This document shows, piece after piece, positions 47,405 through 58,374 of a DNA stretch of 64,000 nt. Source of the DNA: Notospermus geniculatus (lineage: Eukaryota > Nemertea > Pilidiophora > Heteronemertea > Lineidae). Below the pieces are notes generated by a model. The model was not told where the DNA came from, searched no databases, and saw nothing but the letters and a program-made list of their open reading frames with translations. How positions within the stretch are numbered: position 1 is the first letter of the stretch; the number at the start of each line of letters is the position of its first letter. Location: NCBI GenBank assembly GCA_002633025.1, contig NMRB01000537.1:46555-110554 (forward strand). Direction: 5' to 3'. A program made the translations under genes and the position numbers.

Positions 47405-47540
47405 TAAGGACCAATTCATACTTCCTCGCGAGAAGTTCCTGGAGCGGAAAATGCTTTGTTAACTCACGCCACGCTGGTTTAAAACAAAGCATTTTCTGTT
47501 CGGCATACGCTGGTCGGCGTAGAAGTATAATTTGGCCCTA
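47405..47540. mobile_element. MITE, CCAATTCATACTTCC family
   Basis: ACCAATTCATACTTCCTCGC to GTCGGCGTAGAAGTATAATT, with GGAGCGGAAAATGCTTTGTT and AACAAAGCATTTTCTGTTC inside. Confidence 0.9.
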
Positions 47541-48655
47541 CCTATGTACCAGTCTATCTGTAAAAGCGTCATTTCTGATTTTGGAAAAAAAACATTTAAT
47601 CGTTCGCATACCCTGGTGGCGAAATAGAGAACTGTTTCCTCACTCTCTAAGATGTCTGGGAATTCAACATGTTATTCACCTGCAGATGTTTATGGGGTTT
47701 TCTTGTTAAACTCGCTTCGTTAATGTAACTGAACATGTGAAATTTAAACGTACTTACGTGTGATAAATTCGTCCAATAAATAATTCAGGGTCATTATAAG
47801 GCAATTACATTTCTCTAAATCGCGCTGTTCTCGAGTTTGTATGCACCCAGTTTTTCATCATGGCCTCATTTTGTTTTCCCAGGGGGGTCGTAAGTCAGCC
47901 TTCATAATGTCTAATGCAGTATTTACGAGGCTATTATTCCAAAAGGGAGCTCGAATGGTGTTCGCTGATAATTTTTCTGGTGTTTTTATGGACTTAGTGA
48001 GGTACTGTCGAAATTTGAAGGTTTGGAAGGTTGAGAACTCCAGCGTGTTACAGTCGCGCTGACGAAGTGTCTGATTGGTTGGCCATAGGTCAAAGGTTAA
48101 CAGGCCTGTCAATTGCAGAGCCTTGTATTGGTTGGTGGCAGTTTTCAGGTGCATTTCGAGGTCTTGACTGGTTTTGTTTTTGGCTGTGGCCTGAGCCATG
48201 ATATAATGGAAGATAAACATGTATAATTTTATATCCGATGCTAGTCTGCTCTTGGTTCTTTTACGACTTCGTGCAGTTGCTTTTTGGTACACACTGTAGA
48301 ATTCAATCTCTGTGTACTTTTTGCAGAGGCCAGCCGTCATTTCTCGTTTCATATTACTTTCTATGACAGCTGAAATTAGGAAGGCCCAGACAATACGTTG
48401 GCAACGCGGTCCCCGTAACAACATTACCATGCGGATGAGGGATGAAGATATTTATGAAGCTTTATTAGGTGCTATTTCAGTGAATTGGCGAATTTGCCGG
48501 CTGGGAACCATTACCTTATTAGTCAGCTACTGGCCAGTAATCATCCTCGTCACGATAACTTGGAGTGGCGGGTATAGTGGTATCGTGGTATCACTGGCTG
48601 AGAATGCCAAGCTGAATTCAGCAATCTAAGAGTAGGTTCGTCGATTACTATATCT
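47541..48655. other. putative intron with long opposing frames
   Basis: A 190-codon minus frame (47858-48430) overlaps plus frames at 47841-48062 and 48312-48629. The minus frame is rich in K, R and T and matches no family I know. It might be a decayed retroposon. Opposing open frames reduce confidence that any is real. Confidence 0.3.
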
Positions 48656-49030
48656 TAATGGGGAACCCGCTCACCGACAGGTCGGCGCTGCGAGCGCTTG
48701 TACCGAAACGACGTCACTGACGTCATTTTAGGTGTCATTGACGTCATGTTAGGTGCTGACGTTGCGTCATGAAAAAATTGCCTGTACATTTTTCTACAGG
48801 AAAAATGACACAAAAGACGTTGCTTTTATCGCCATTGTATCTCTTCATTTTAAGAAAAAAAGGAATGAGATTAAAAGAAAATTTCATCTGCTACAAGATG
48901 ATGTAAGGCGACCAACACAAATGGTTTATTTTCACGGCAGAAAGAAATGGAAATAACGTTAGAAAAACAGAGACTTCGATACAAACGCTCGCAGCGCCAC
49001 GTCGTGACGTTAGTGTGCGGGTTCCTCATT
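48656..49030. mobile_element. MITE, AATGAGGAACC family, expanded copy with GACGTC cluster
   Basis: TTAATGGGGAACCCGC to GCGGGTTCCTCATT, 375 bp against 170-210 for its relatives. CGACAGGTCGGCGCTGCGAG lies near the left and CAAACGCTCGCAGCGCCACG near the right. A block at about 48710-48770 holds several TGACGTCA-like sites (CREB/ATF-type). Confidence 0.85.
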
Positions 49031-49060
49031 GTTCTTTCTTTTCTCTACTTGCAGGTAAGT
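49031..49060 (+). promoter_or_regulatory. candidate recursive splice site
   Basis: GTTCTTTCTTTTCTCTACTT leads into GCAG|GTAAGT, with the junction at 49054/49055. A strong pyrimidine tract and CAG acceptor are fused to a perfect GTAAGT donor. It lies between the two phase-0 exon candidates (45779 and 60321), dividing a 14.5-kb intron into 3.3 and 11.3 kb, as ratchet points do. It begins immediately after the right end of a MITE. Confidence 0.55.
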
Positions 49061-49184
49061 GTCAAAGAATTTTATAAGAAATGAAGCATTTATTGGCGTA
49101 AGGTAAGATGTTTCAGGACCTCACCTTCTGGAGGAACTGCAACCTCATCTAGGTCGTCATCAACCAAGTCATCATTATTTTAGT

Positions 49185-49204
49185 CATCATCATCATCATC
49201 ATCA
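49185..49204. repeat. CAT microsatellite
   Basis: Six to seven CAT units within a looser TCATCA-rich stretch (49156-49206). Confidence 0.9.
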
Positions 49205-49633
49205 CAATCTTGGCCGTCGAATTCACACGCCATCTAGTGGTGAATCTGTAGAATCTTTGGCTGCACGGTTTGCACACTTGACTTCCCCTTTGAATCGAGA
49301 TTATATCTTGCATCAACACTAAGATGCTGTCAAACTCTGAGTATTATCATGTCATCGTGAGCAACATGGCTTAGACGTCATTACAGCTGCTGAGGGAAGA
49401 TAAACTCTGAGCTTTTCTCAGAATATTACCATCTTTCACGTCGTCTGCCTGATTCCCTAGAAAGATGTAAACAGTTTATGATGATTCCATCTTGATAGAA
49501 CACGAAACGTGAAGGTTACAGTGCATTCACTTGTGTTGTATGAGTTTTATGTATTCAATATACATGTTTAGATGAGTTGCAGAAATCGAATTAGGTCATC
49601 GTCACAGCAACGCCGTCAAAGTCAGACAAGACG

Positions 49634-49711
49634 TCATAACGCCGTTTTGCCTGACGAACGCATCAAAAGATTGGTCGCAACAATGCAGTGGTCAAAACGG
49701 CATTATGACAA
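49634..49711. repeat. 17-bp inverted repeat
   Basis: GTCATAACGCCGTTTTG and CAAAACGGCATTATGAC pair with one mismatch around a 44-base loop. Confidence 0.65.
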
Positions 49712-52234
49712 TTGGTTTGACGTTTACCTGATTCTATTTCTGCAACTCTCTATAGTATCAAGGATGCAGCAAACAAAGGGTGTAAACATGTAGTAGGCTG
49801 ATTACTAAAGACCGAGAATAGGCATCTTAATAAAGATGCAATTTACTGATTGTGTATATGTAAGCTGGATTAGACGATCAGTTAACACTGGTGCTGCTGA
49901 CCCAAGCATGGCCTGCCAGACAGAAATATGGCGTCCCACTTCGTAGGAAATTGACCTCTTCAATAAAAGACACATCGCCCTGCTGTGGTACGTTTTTTCC
50001 TCTTTATTGCCAACTAACGACGTCCATTTGTCATCCGGGATGCCGAATAAAATAAAAAGACAGATTATTACTCATCGCTCTGGATGCTAACACCTTCTTA
50101 CTCTAATGTCGATTTCATTGGCTGAAACTGCTACGTCAACGTCTGCAGCACTGCTATGATTTATCCCGTACATTTCAAAATGCGATCGTAATAATTGGCT
50201 GTCCTGGTCAATGCGTCAATACTCTAATGGAAAGTAGTGTTGAAACTCCATTAATGGACACCTCTGCCAGGTGGACACCTCTCTATGAAGGTCGGTGTGG
50301 AATCCAGTCCCCATTGGTCCTGCCTATTCATTTGTACTGCGTCTGTTTTGGGAACACATCTACGGTCAGAACTGGGCTATCCCAATGATCTCAAGCCTGT
50401 ACATGTAATTTGCAAATCTGTAGTAGGCTTGGGCTGGTGATGGGATCTGAGGTGTCCGAGAGTACAGACGTCCCAAACATGGGAGTGATCCCACTCAGTG
50501 TACCTGATGAGACCCTGGGGGTTGATGTTTCCCATCTTCCTTACCGGCCCCAACAACGTGTCACTGTCCCTTGACAACATCATTAGCAAGGAAGAGTTGT
50601 AGTTTCTGATCTGACGAGGTCTCGGGCTCTAGTCTTGATCGAGTCTTGATATAGTCTACATTCGTAGCAGGAACCAGGAAATCACAGAAATCTTCTTCCT
50701 CCACCTCCTGGGCGAGCAGGTAAAATATCACTCGTGGATATAACGTAATTGCCAGTCGTGAACTGTGTACTCATCATTTTTCATTGCTCAGTTTTTTCAA
50801 CTTCTCGAGAATGAACAGCGTGTATCAATAGTTGGATTTACTTCCCTGGTTCTCTCTGCACAGCATCTTTGTTTGCCAAGCGACAACAAGTGCTGATTGG
50901 AATGCATTCATTGCCATCTGTTAACAGGATCATTTCACGATATATTGGCGTACCTTGCAACTTAGACTGGTGCAATATAGTGATTGTACATCAAGCAAGT
51001 GCATTCTGAGCTGGGTTCAAGCACGTGTTGGAAATTCTAAGAGGAGTGAAAAAGTTGTCCACCGATTTGTCGGTTTCTTCATTGGATGCGACTGTTTTAG
51101 TGGATGGGAATATTTCTTGGATTGTGGCACCGTCATAATTTCATGTTGGAATAGGGGAATACGTATTTATGCATGATCTGGTAAAATTTGTTCAGGGTTT
51201 CGGCAAATATACATGTAGAAGCTCTTTTGTTTGGTCAGTGTTTCTCTGTAATGTTGGTGTTAGATGACAGTAGTGGTCGGTTAAGTGATACTAACGTGTA
51301 CCTTCCATTTCTTGAACAGTCGAACGTGATCTGCATCGTTTAGCATTGGAATCACTACTTTCTTGGTTAAATTGGCTTGTACACCTTTGAATCCAAGGTT
51401 GTTGGAGAGTTTCCCAGGTCATGATTTGGTCTTCATATAGCGATAAGAGTCAAGAGTTACCTGGAATCATGTTCTCGTGATCCTGAATTGCTTGCAGTTG
51501 TTCTTCGGATGTTCACATTCAGCATTGGCTTGTCTGAGAAATCGATATGATACAGTGTATATAGATCGGGAAAATCAACTCGAAGTGAACTTCACATGCT
51601 GAGAAGATGGACAAACTTGGTTGAGTTATTCGATCGTGCTAACTGGCTGTCCTTGTCCATTCTTGTCAAACACTGTCAACTTCGTTCAAAGATTCGCATC
51701 GGCCAAAGCTCTTCACGTCAAACTCGGTTCACATGTACCCCTATGACATTGTGACCCTGTTTGATTCCTGATTCGGCCACCAGGGGGCCAAATCTAAAAT
51801 TGAGCTTTCGTTTTGAACGAAATGTCAGAAGTGGAAAAGGTTCTTGATGGAGTTGTTGAAGGTCATCGAATGTTCAAAGTAGTCTGCACAGTCAGCGATC
51901 TTTGGTGCAGGTTCAGTTCACCGTGGCTTACTTCAACAACTTACTCACGTTTCGTGCCTTGTGGTTGAGGGCGACCGGCAGGAGGGCATTGTAAGCATTT
52001 TTGTTGCTATAGCAGATTATGGAGTCTTTCATGGCATAGCTGAGATAATTGACTCAATAATTAGGTTTGTGTTGATGTTTCTCGGTGCGAGAAATGCTGG
52101 ATTTTTTGTTTCTGATAGTTTTGTTTCAGAAACCTTAAGAGTATCCTCCCCACGCTAGGCTTGAGGCAACCTTATCTGTGACCACTGCCGATCTTGATAG
52201 ATGTATGGCTCCCAACTGGTCATCTGGCCAGTAA
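49712..52234. other. putative intron sequence
   Basis: A diverged GGTGTCC-type patch (complement GGACACCTCT twice) is at 50245-50285. Frames at 50377-50589 (minus) and 51961-52158 (plus) are unassigned. Nothing else is recognisable in this long stretch. Confidence 0.35.
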
Positions 52235-52398
52235 GGGGTCGAAGGCGCTTCACATTATAACTCCAGTCTCTCCTGAAACCTTTTTGGGGAAATCAAGGAG
52301 CAGCACATTCTGCGAGAGTACAAAGCGGCGACTTGACCGGGTATCGAACCCGCAGCCTCTCTGTCAGGAGTCTGACGTTCTTCACTGCGCCGCGTCGC
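52235..52398 (-). repeat. tRNA-derived SINE
   Basis: On the minus strand a 71-base tRNA-like head (52328-52398) has A box GCGCAGTGAAGAACGTC, B box GGGTTCGATACCC and a five-pair acceptor stem (GCGAC/GTCGC). It is followed by a body with GCTGCTCCTTGATTTCCCC and TTTCAGGAGAGACTGGAGTT, ending AATGTGAAGCGCC. The body matches 40350-40432. This head-plus-body arrangement is the normal SINE architecture. Confidence 0.75.
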
Positions 52399-52915
52399 AC
52401 CCCTAAAGCCATAGGGACGGAAGAGGCGATCAGCCACATCACGATTATTGAGTCTGATGGAGGGTTTGTGTATGAGGTCCCAGAACCTTCGTGCCAATCG
52501 GTCTAAATCGGCCATCGGCTTCATCCACGCACACGAAGTCCACCCATTATCACGTGGAGCAGCTCCTCTCGGTCCTAGACCTTCAACAACCGGTCGAAAT
52601 CCGTCTCGGCCTTCAGTCTCCTCCTTGCACACAATGTCCACCGATTGCGTGGAGAATAGAGTGTCATTGAGTTATGCTGCTGATCAGTACGAGATGGAAA
52701 CGCCGATGGGAAGATGGGATCATCGTAGATTATCATAGAGATATTGGTTTATCAAGAGATTGAATCTTGCGGACAGCAGGTGGAGACAGTTGATTCGATT
52801 ACTCTCTCAACGAGCTTTTAGTGTCGTAGAATGAGAGTCTGAAATAGTGATTCGCATTTATTTATTCTTGGTATTTGGATATGAGTTTCCATCTGCGTCG
52901 TTTCACCTGCGTATT
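52399..52915. other. unassigned DNA
   Basis: Frames on both strands (52255-52641, 52448-52738) partly overlap the SINE. No recognised protein. Confidence 0.35.
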
Positions 52916-53040
52916 AGGCCACTTTATACTCCTCCTCGACTAGTACGCGGAACGGAAAATTCTTTGTTTGAAACCAGCGTGGCAAGAAAGCATTTTTCAT
53001 ACCACATACTGATTGACACGGCAGTATGAATTGGCTCTAA
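52916..53040. mobile_element. MITE, CCAATTCATACTTCC family
   Basis: GGCCACTTTATACTCCTCC to GGCAGTATGAATTGGC. Inner AACGGAAAATTCTTTGTTTG and AACCAGCGTGGCAAGAAAGC preserved. Confidence 0.85.
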
Positions 53041-53044
53041 GAAA

Positions 53045-53092
53045 CGTCTTGCTGGTTCCAAACAAAGTTTTTCCGTTCCGTCCGCACAAAGC
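53045..53092. mobile_element. fragment of a CCAATTCATACTTCC MITE
   Basis: CGTCTTGCTGGTTCCAAACA then AAGTTTTTCCGTTCCG. Only the central part remains. Confidence 0.7.
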
Positions 53093-53104
53093 CACTTTCA
53101 CGAC

Positions 53105-53172
53105 GTGGGGATCGAACCCACAGATTCATCAGTGGAAAGGTGGATCTTTCCACTGCGCCACCCCGATATCCC
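53105..53172 (-). pseudogene. tRNA-like SINE head
   Basis: The minus strand has A box GGTGGCGCAGTGGAAAGATC and a complete T arm GTGGG-TTCGATC-CCCAC. GTGGAAAG/CTTTCCAC form a local hairpin in place of a normal anticodon arm. No body is recognised. Confidence 0.5.
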
Positions 53173-53264
53173 AAATCCTCGTCTGACGACAGGGCACATC
53201 TGTTGGCCATGCCAAAATGGCCTCAACCACACTTATCAATTCCCCAATGGGAGTACCCCGGTAC

Positions 53265-53412
53265 TGTTAAGTGGCCACCACCAGTTAGCGGTTCTAGAAC
53301 GTCATGAAATCTGACGTCACAGAGAAGAAATGGACGCCATGACGTCATCCAAAATTCCGTTTATGACGTCAAATTTCATGACGTTCTAGGACCGCCACAG
53401 GCGGCCTCTAAC
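53265..53412. mobile_element. MITE with TGACGTCA arms
   Basis: GCGGTTCTAGAACGTCATGA and its near complement (TCATGACGTTCTAGGACCGC) flank a short centre. The outer arms (AAGTGGCCACC and GGCGGCCTCT) are diverged. TGACGTCA or close variants occur four times. Confidence 0.75.
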
Positions 53413-53802
53413 GACAGGAAACCCTAGCATTAATCACGTCTGCCTGCCAATAGCGTATTCATGATCTCTTTACCTGACGGTTGCTCGTGCCGTAGATAGT
53501 TAAACTCGACCCGAATCACCAGGTAACAACACGAAACGGCCATTAGACAGGTCAAAAAGCGATCAATCACAAACTGATTAAATGTGCTGTTGAACTGACA
53601 TTCCATTATGGAATCAATTCATAAACTATTCATGTATGTCTGCAATGTCTTGGGCAGCAAAACATTTTTTTGTGTCAGTTTGAATTCTCCCCCGCATACT
53701 CCTCAATGCACATCTCCACATGAGTGCTTGATGTCGCACAGGGCCTCTCATTGGCAAGAAGTGAAAGTAGACTCTCTGCATTTGCAGAGGTTGGTTTGAG
53801 AT
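53413..53802. other. unassigned DNA
   Basis: Nothing supportable. Confidence 0.35.
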
Positions 53803-53937
53803 GGCCAATTCATACATGTGTCCTTGCCGACCAGTAGGTGGACCGGAAAGTACTTTGTTTGGAACCAGCGAGGCGAGAAATAACAAAGCTTTTTCCGTTC
53901 CGCAAACTGGTCAGCGAGGAAGTATGAATTGTGTCCT
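53803..53937. mobile_element. MITE, CCAATTCATACTTCC family
   Basis: GGCCAATTCATACATGTGTC to CAGCGAGGAAGTATGAATTG. The inner arms GGACCGGAAAGTACTTTGTT and AACAAAGCTTTTTCCGTTCC surround AACCAGCGAGGCGAG. Confidence 0.9.
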
Positions 53938-54784
53938 ACACACGTGCTCGGTATTCATGGTTTCCACGACGTAACCTCAACAATGTCCGCCATTGCTGAC
54001 GTCGTCCTATGACGCAAGCCAGGGGCAAATGCAGATCGTGACGCAACGCCGGGGGCAAAACGCGCAACAACCAACAGAGCGACGTTACGTCGTGGAAACG
54101 ATGAATAACGTAGTACCGTATCGGAAAGTGTAAACAGGACTATCATCGCCATCATCATCATTATTCAGGACATGTGCACGTGATCGTATTGGATCAGTTG
54201 ACATCGCATTTGGTATCAAACACAGAATCAGCGGACCTCCCAACGTTAGACCAATCTAACATGCAATCTCACGAAAGCAACATGGATTTAATAGAAATCT
54301 TTATCTGCTGTTATTGTAGTTGCGAGGACGTGACTCGCGGTAGCTACGCGACGGGACTGCCTATTTATCTATGATCATTTTCCTATTTCATTTGGAAATT
54401 TGCAATGATATTTACATAGCCTGGCTGATTGATATTCTCCTCATGATAGGCCCAGTTAATCTCGGTTACGGATGCAAGCTCGCAGGCGATGATGTACCGG
54501 TAAACATTACTTGCTGCGAAATAAAGTCTCTGGTCTTAGTGAAGGTATCCACTGGGTTGTGACGATTTGCCAAACTCACTGTAGTGATTCGTACACTGGC
54601 AAGAGGGACCGCTGTATGTCTACTCTTTTTTGCGGGGTGTCAAAAAAGTCATGATCCCCCCTTCTCTGTGTTGTCGGCATGAATCGCATGCCTATCAGAA
54701 AATGGCCCTGAATGCGCCATTCATCGATGACAGCGATCGATCGATTGGTGGTCACTGGTAACATCCAGTGGGCACGTCGGAACA
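53938..54784. other. unassigned DNA
   Basis: GACG-rich sequence around 53960-54110. No exon recognised. Confidence 0.35.
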
Positions 54785-54925
54785 GCACCGGAGATGGCGT
54801 TGAAGTTTTGACCAAATTTAGGTGGTGTCCGCAATGGACTAAAGAGATTGGGACACTGTCAATGTGTCCTCTGTCTACTATCCTCCAACTGTAGTGGCCA
54901 TACAGAGAATACAAACGTATATGTC
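54785..54925. repeat. dispersed GGGACAC/CCTTCAACTG family, copy 3
   Basis: GGAGATGGCGTTGAAGTTT, TTAGGTGGTGTCCGCAATG, GATTGGGACACTGTCAATG and CCTCCAACTGTAGTGG correspond in order to the copies at 24590 and 20441. Confidence 0.65.
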
Positions 54926-55277
54926 CCATGCATAAACGGCGAAATGCATTAATCACTTGAGAACTGAGACCATCCCGATTGTGTCATCGTCTTGTTCAGA
55001 TTTTCAATTATATTTGTACTGAAGCAGCTGTCAGGAGCTCAGCACAGAGTAGAAACCATTCTTTAGAAAGATTTATTAGTGTCACAAACACATGGAATAT
55101 TGAATTGAGAGTTGGGCGTAAAAAACGATGTTGGTGCTCTTTTCCAGCAATGAATGAAGATTTTGGGACGGTGGTCCAGCTGGCCTGCCCCGGACAGATC
55201 TGCATTCTTCGCCCATTTGGCCTGATAGACACCCTGCATGTTGCGATGGCGAATGCTTCAGTGGTGTAGGCCTAACC
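54926..55277. other. unassigned DNA
   Basis: Opposing frames (54979-55269 plus; 55008-55232 minus), neither recognised. Confidence 0.3.
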
Positions 55278-55415
55278 CACCCAATTCTTACTTCCAGCCA
55301 AACTAGTCAGTGAAACGGAAAATGCTTTGTTTCAAACCAGCGAGGCAGGAGGGAACAAAAAAGCATTTTCCGCTCTGCATGCTGGTCGCGTCGGCGAAGA
55401 AGTATGAATTGGACT
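55278..55415. mobile_element. MITE, CCAATTCATACTTCC family
   Basis: CCCAATTCTTACTTCCAGC to CGAAGAAGTATGAATTGG, inner AACGGAAAATGCTTTGTTTC and AAAAGCATTTTCCGCTC preserved. Confidence 0.9.
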
Positions 55416-56335
55416 GAAGACTTTTCTGAGTTTAACCCTAATTTAGCTTTCAGGAAGGATGTGAGTGGGGCGGGGTCCCAAGGATCTTCTTTCCAAACCA
55501 AGGAGTTATCATCATCAGCCGTAGGCCTCGCCTCCCAGTTTACAGGTGGCACAAAGGCCTAGATCTTTATCCAATTCTACTCACGTGTGCATTGCATTGG
55601 CATTATCGGTAGAGAACGACATTAGGCCTATTGCGAGCCCTAAATTGGTCATCGGAAATTGCTTCAATTACAATGATCACTTGATAATCACCATTTTAAA
55701 CCGCAAATGATTCAGTTTAATGTCCTGATTACCAGCAGAATATCACTGAACTGGTCAGGTAATTTCAGACTGAATCCCAAAAAATACCCAACAGTACATG
55801 TAACCTCTGGCTCTGTGGAAATGTTTGTATACGAGTGTAACGACCTGAATGCAGTGGCGGAGAGTTGAAAGTGAGAAGCTGGGAGTGCCAAATATCGGCA
55901 AGACTTGACCAAACAGCTACGTCTGATCAAGGTCAGGGTCGATGTCAAGGTCGAGTTCAAGCTCATCATGGACCTGATGAATTGAAAACACACTCCCATA
56001 ACATCCGATGTGATTTCATTGACAGCATGGTTCGGTGAACAAGTCACCTCAAGTCTTCGCAACAAGACATATCTCCATCTTTTATGGGTTGCATTAATCT
56101 TGTTTCCTCCTCGGATTAATCCATCTTCCTCGATGTCAAATGTATTGAATAGGTTATTGCAAATTATTGAAGTGGAGGCAGTGTCCTTTATTGATCAAGG
56201 AATCTGTGGTTGGCAATCGTGGTTGAAATGTAGAACAGGCTATAGTCACTTGGCTTATTGTCAGGCAGTGAAAATATCTTTAGTTAAATAAGATTAAAAT
56301 TAATATTCAGAAATCGAGTTCCAGGCATATTCATT
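55416..56335. other. unassigned DNA
   Basis: No exon or repeat recognised. Confidence 0.35.
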
Positions 56336-56465
56336 CAGGGTGTCCCAAAAATTCTCCCTGCTAGGTCTTGAAATCCATCAGGGAGCAGGTTTAACCTAGT
56401 AGAACGTCATACAACATGGTCCTGGGAAATATGGAGAGCTGGGATATATTTTGGGGAACACCCTG
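56336..56465. mobile_element. MITE, TIR CAGGGTGTCCCAAAAAT
   Basis: CAGGGTGTCCCAAAAATTC at the left and TTTTGGGGAACACCCTG at the right. Sub-terminal sequence is not strictly palindromic. The terminus resembles that of the 61177 element but the target duplication is not clear. Confidence 0.7.
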
Positions 56466-56646
56466 TAATAACGCCAGGACGACTGAAATGCATAGTAGAG
56501 ATATGATTCTGGTGTACTGTGCCAAGTTGCCCGGGGGGCGGGGTGGGGGATGGTCCATAGTGTTGCCCAGTATTGTGTTATTTGGTGCAACCATTTTCCT
56601 GTCATACCTCTCGGTCAGCTATCAACCAGGAAAATGTATCTGTAGT

Positions 56647-57410
56647 GGTAGTATGTAAACATTGAAACGTTTCAAAAGAAACGAGCCAAATGAAACGACC
56701 CAAAATGTTTTTAAAAATACGAAAAATCATAACAAAAATACCAAAAGCCTATATTATTTTACATTGTATGAATAGAGGAATGTAGATTACCCGATGCCTT
56801 CATGATTTTTATCATCATTTTAGCTTTTTCTGCAGTTTCTTAGCCAGATTTAGGCTGCACTGCGGGGAACGATGTCACATTTTCCTCTCGCCAACCTCGC
56901 ACCCCTCATAATGGAATGATCGGAATACGCTAATTGGTTGGAATGCTCATGGCTTATTATCTATTCACAACTCGCATGCACATTGTGTTACAAACTTTGC
57001 TCAATATCAAAAACGATATATTTTGAAGACGTTTTGGGGCCTCACACAAATTCCTCACAGAAAATAACCATGGCGAGTGACATATAGAGCTAGAGAAAAT
57101 ATATGATAAAAGGTATTAATAATCGCATAGAGAATTTCTGAAGCGACGACTTCCATATTTGGGATCGGAGACCGTGAACATTGAATGAAGGGAAGCATGG
57201 TGTCATGTAAACAATAACAACACGTGTGTTTTGAACGGGAGACGTGTGTTTTGAGAGATTTTAATGCTATTATGCGATGAAAGTGCCAAAAATGAACTGG
57301 AAATAACAAAATTACACCGTTTCTGCCATGCAACTTCAGATTTAGCATGTTTTTTGGGTCGTTTCATTTGGCCCGTTTCTTTTGAAACTTTTCAATGTTT
57401 ACATACTACC
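56647..57410. mobile_element. 764-bp TIR element with 9-bp target duplication
   Basis: GGTAGTATGTAAACATTG begins at 56647 and its complement ends at 57410. The terminal repeats extend about 57 bases (through TTTCAAAAGAAACGAGCC and AAACGACCCA). ATCTGTAGT flanks both sides (56638-56646; 57411-57419). A 9-bp duplication with GG ends fits Mutator- or Merlin-type elements (inference). The interior lacks a recognisable transposase, so it is non-autonomous. Confidence 0.9.
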
Positions 57411-57419
57411 ATCTGTAGT

Positions 57420-57754
57420 GGACGTAAATGCAATTAGAGCAATGGAGGCCAGATCCGCTCTGGCTGTTTTTTGTGATGGTCATCTAACACCAACATGCAC
57501 GGGCCGTCATATCAGTCAACATTAATTGTCCAGCCTGTACATGTACCAGATGCATCGTAGCGTCAAAACGAATGGCTGTAGTACTCCATTGCGTGAGCTT
57601 GCATGTGTTACAAGGCGCCTTCCGGTCTTGTTGGTTCAGCTGGGATCCTGTTGGACAAGTAAATCTATAAATTCTGTTTTCTAAATCAGGCAGATGGAAT
57701 AGGGAAGGAGGTAGTGTCGAGGAACTAGGAAATGTAAGTGATGTTGATTAGTGA
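57420..57754. other. unassigned DNA
   Basis: Nothing supportable. Confidence 0.35.
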
Positions 57755-58370
57755 ACTGTGGAATAGAAACACGAGTGTGTAGTCAACCACAAAAAACATG
57801 TGAATGTGTGAAGTCAACTACGGAAAATAGAAACACGAGTGTGTAGTCAACTATGAAAAACATGTGAATGCGTGCAGTCAACTACGGAAAATAGAAACAC
57901 GAGTGTGTAGTCAACTACAAAAAACAGGTGAATGTTTGCAGTCAACTACGGAAAATAGAAACACGAGTGTGTTGTCAACTACGAAAAACAGGTGAATGTG
58001 TGAAGAAGTCAACTACGAAAAATAAGAAAGGTGATTGTTTCCCAGGAACTATAGGATAAGTGAATGATCTAAGTCCAGTGAACCATAGGACCAGGCATTG
58101 TGTCCAATGAACTACGGAATAGAAAAACTAGTGACTGTGTGTTGTCAACTACGAAATAGGAAATGTGGTACTTTCCCAGGAACTATAGGATAGCTGAATG
58201 ATTACAGAACAGTAAACCGTAGGACAAGTGTTGAGTGAACTATGGAATGGAAAACAGGTGACAGTGTGTAGTCAACTACGAAATAGCACATGTATTTGTT
58301 TGCTGGAAACTAGAGGATAGTTTGATGATGAGATTCCAGTGAACCATAGGATAGGCTAAGCTACTAATCC
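57755..58370. repeat. 64-bp minisatellite decaying rightward
   Basis: GAAACACGAGTGTGTAGTCA recurs at 57766, 57830, 57894 and near 57958, with a GTCAACTACGGAAAATA half-unit. From about 58020 the units become irregular (GGAACTATAGGATA, GTGAACCATAGGA). Confidence 0.85.
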
Positions 58371-58374
58371 TTCC

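Noticed and set aside
47858-48430. 190-codon minus-strand frame
   Set aside because: No recognised family, opposed by open plus frames, and no acceptor/donor pair. Kept only as a note in the intron entry.
51880-51990. possible exon ending GCATT|GTAAGC with a membrane-like reading
   Set aside because: Two frames are equally open, the acceptor is weak, and the hydrophobic reading can occur by chance.
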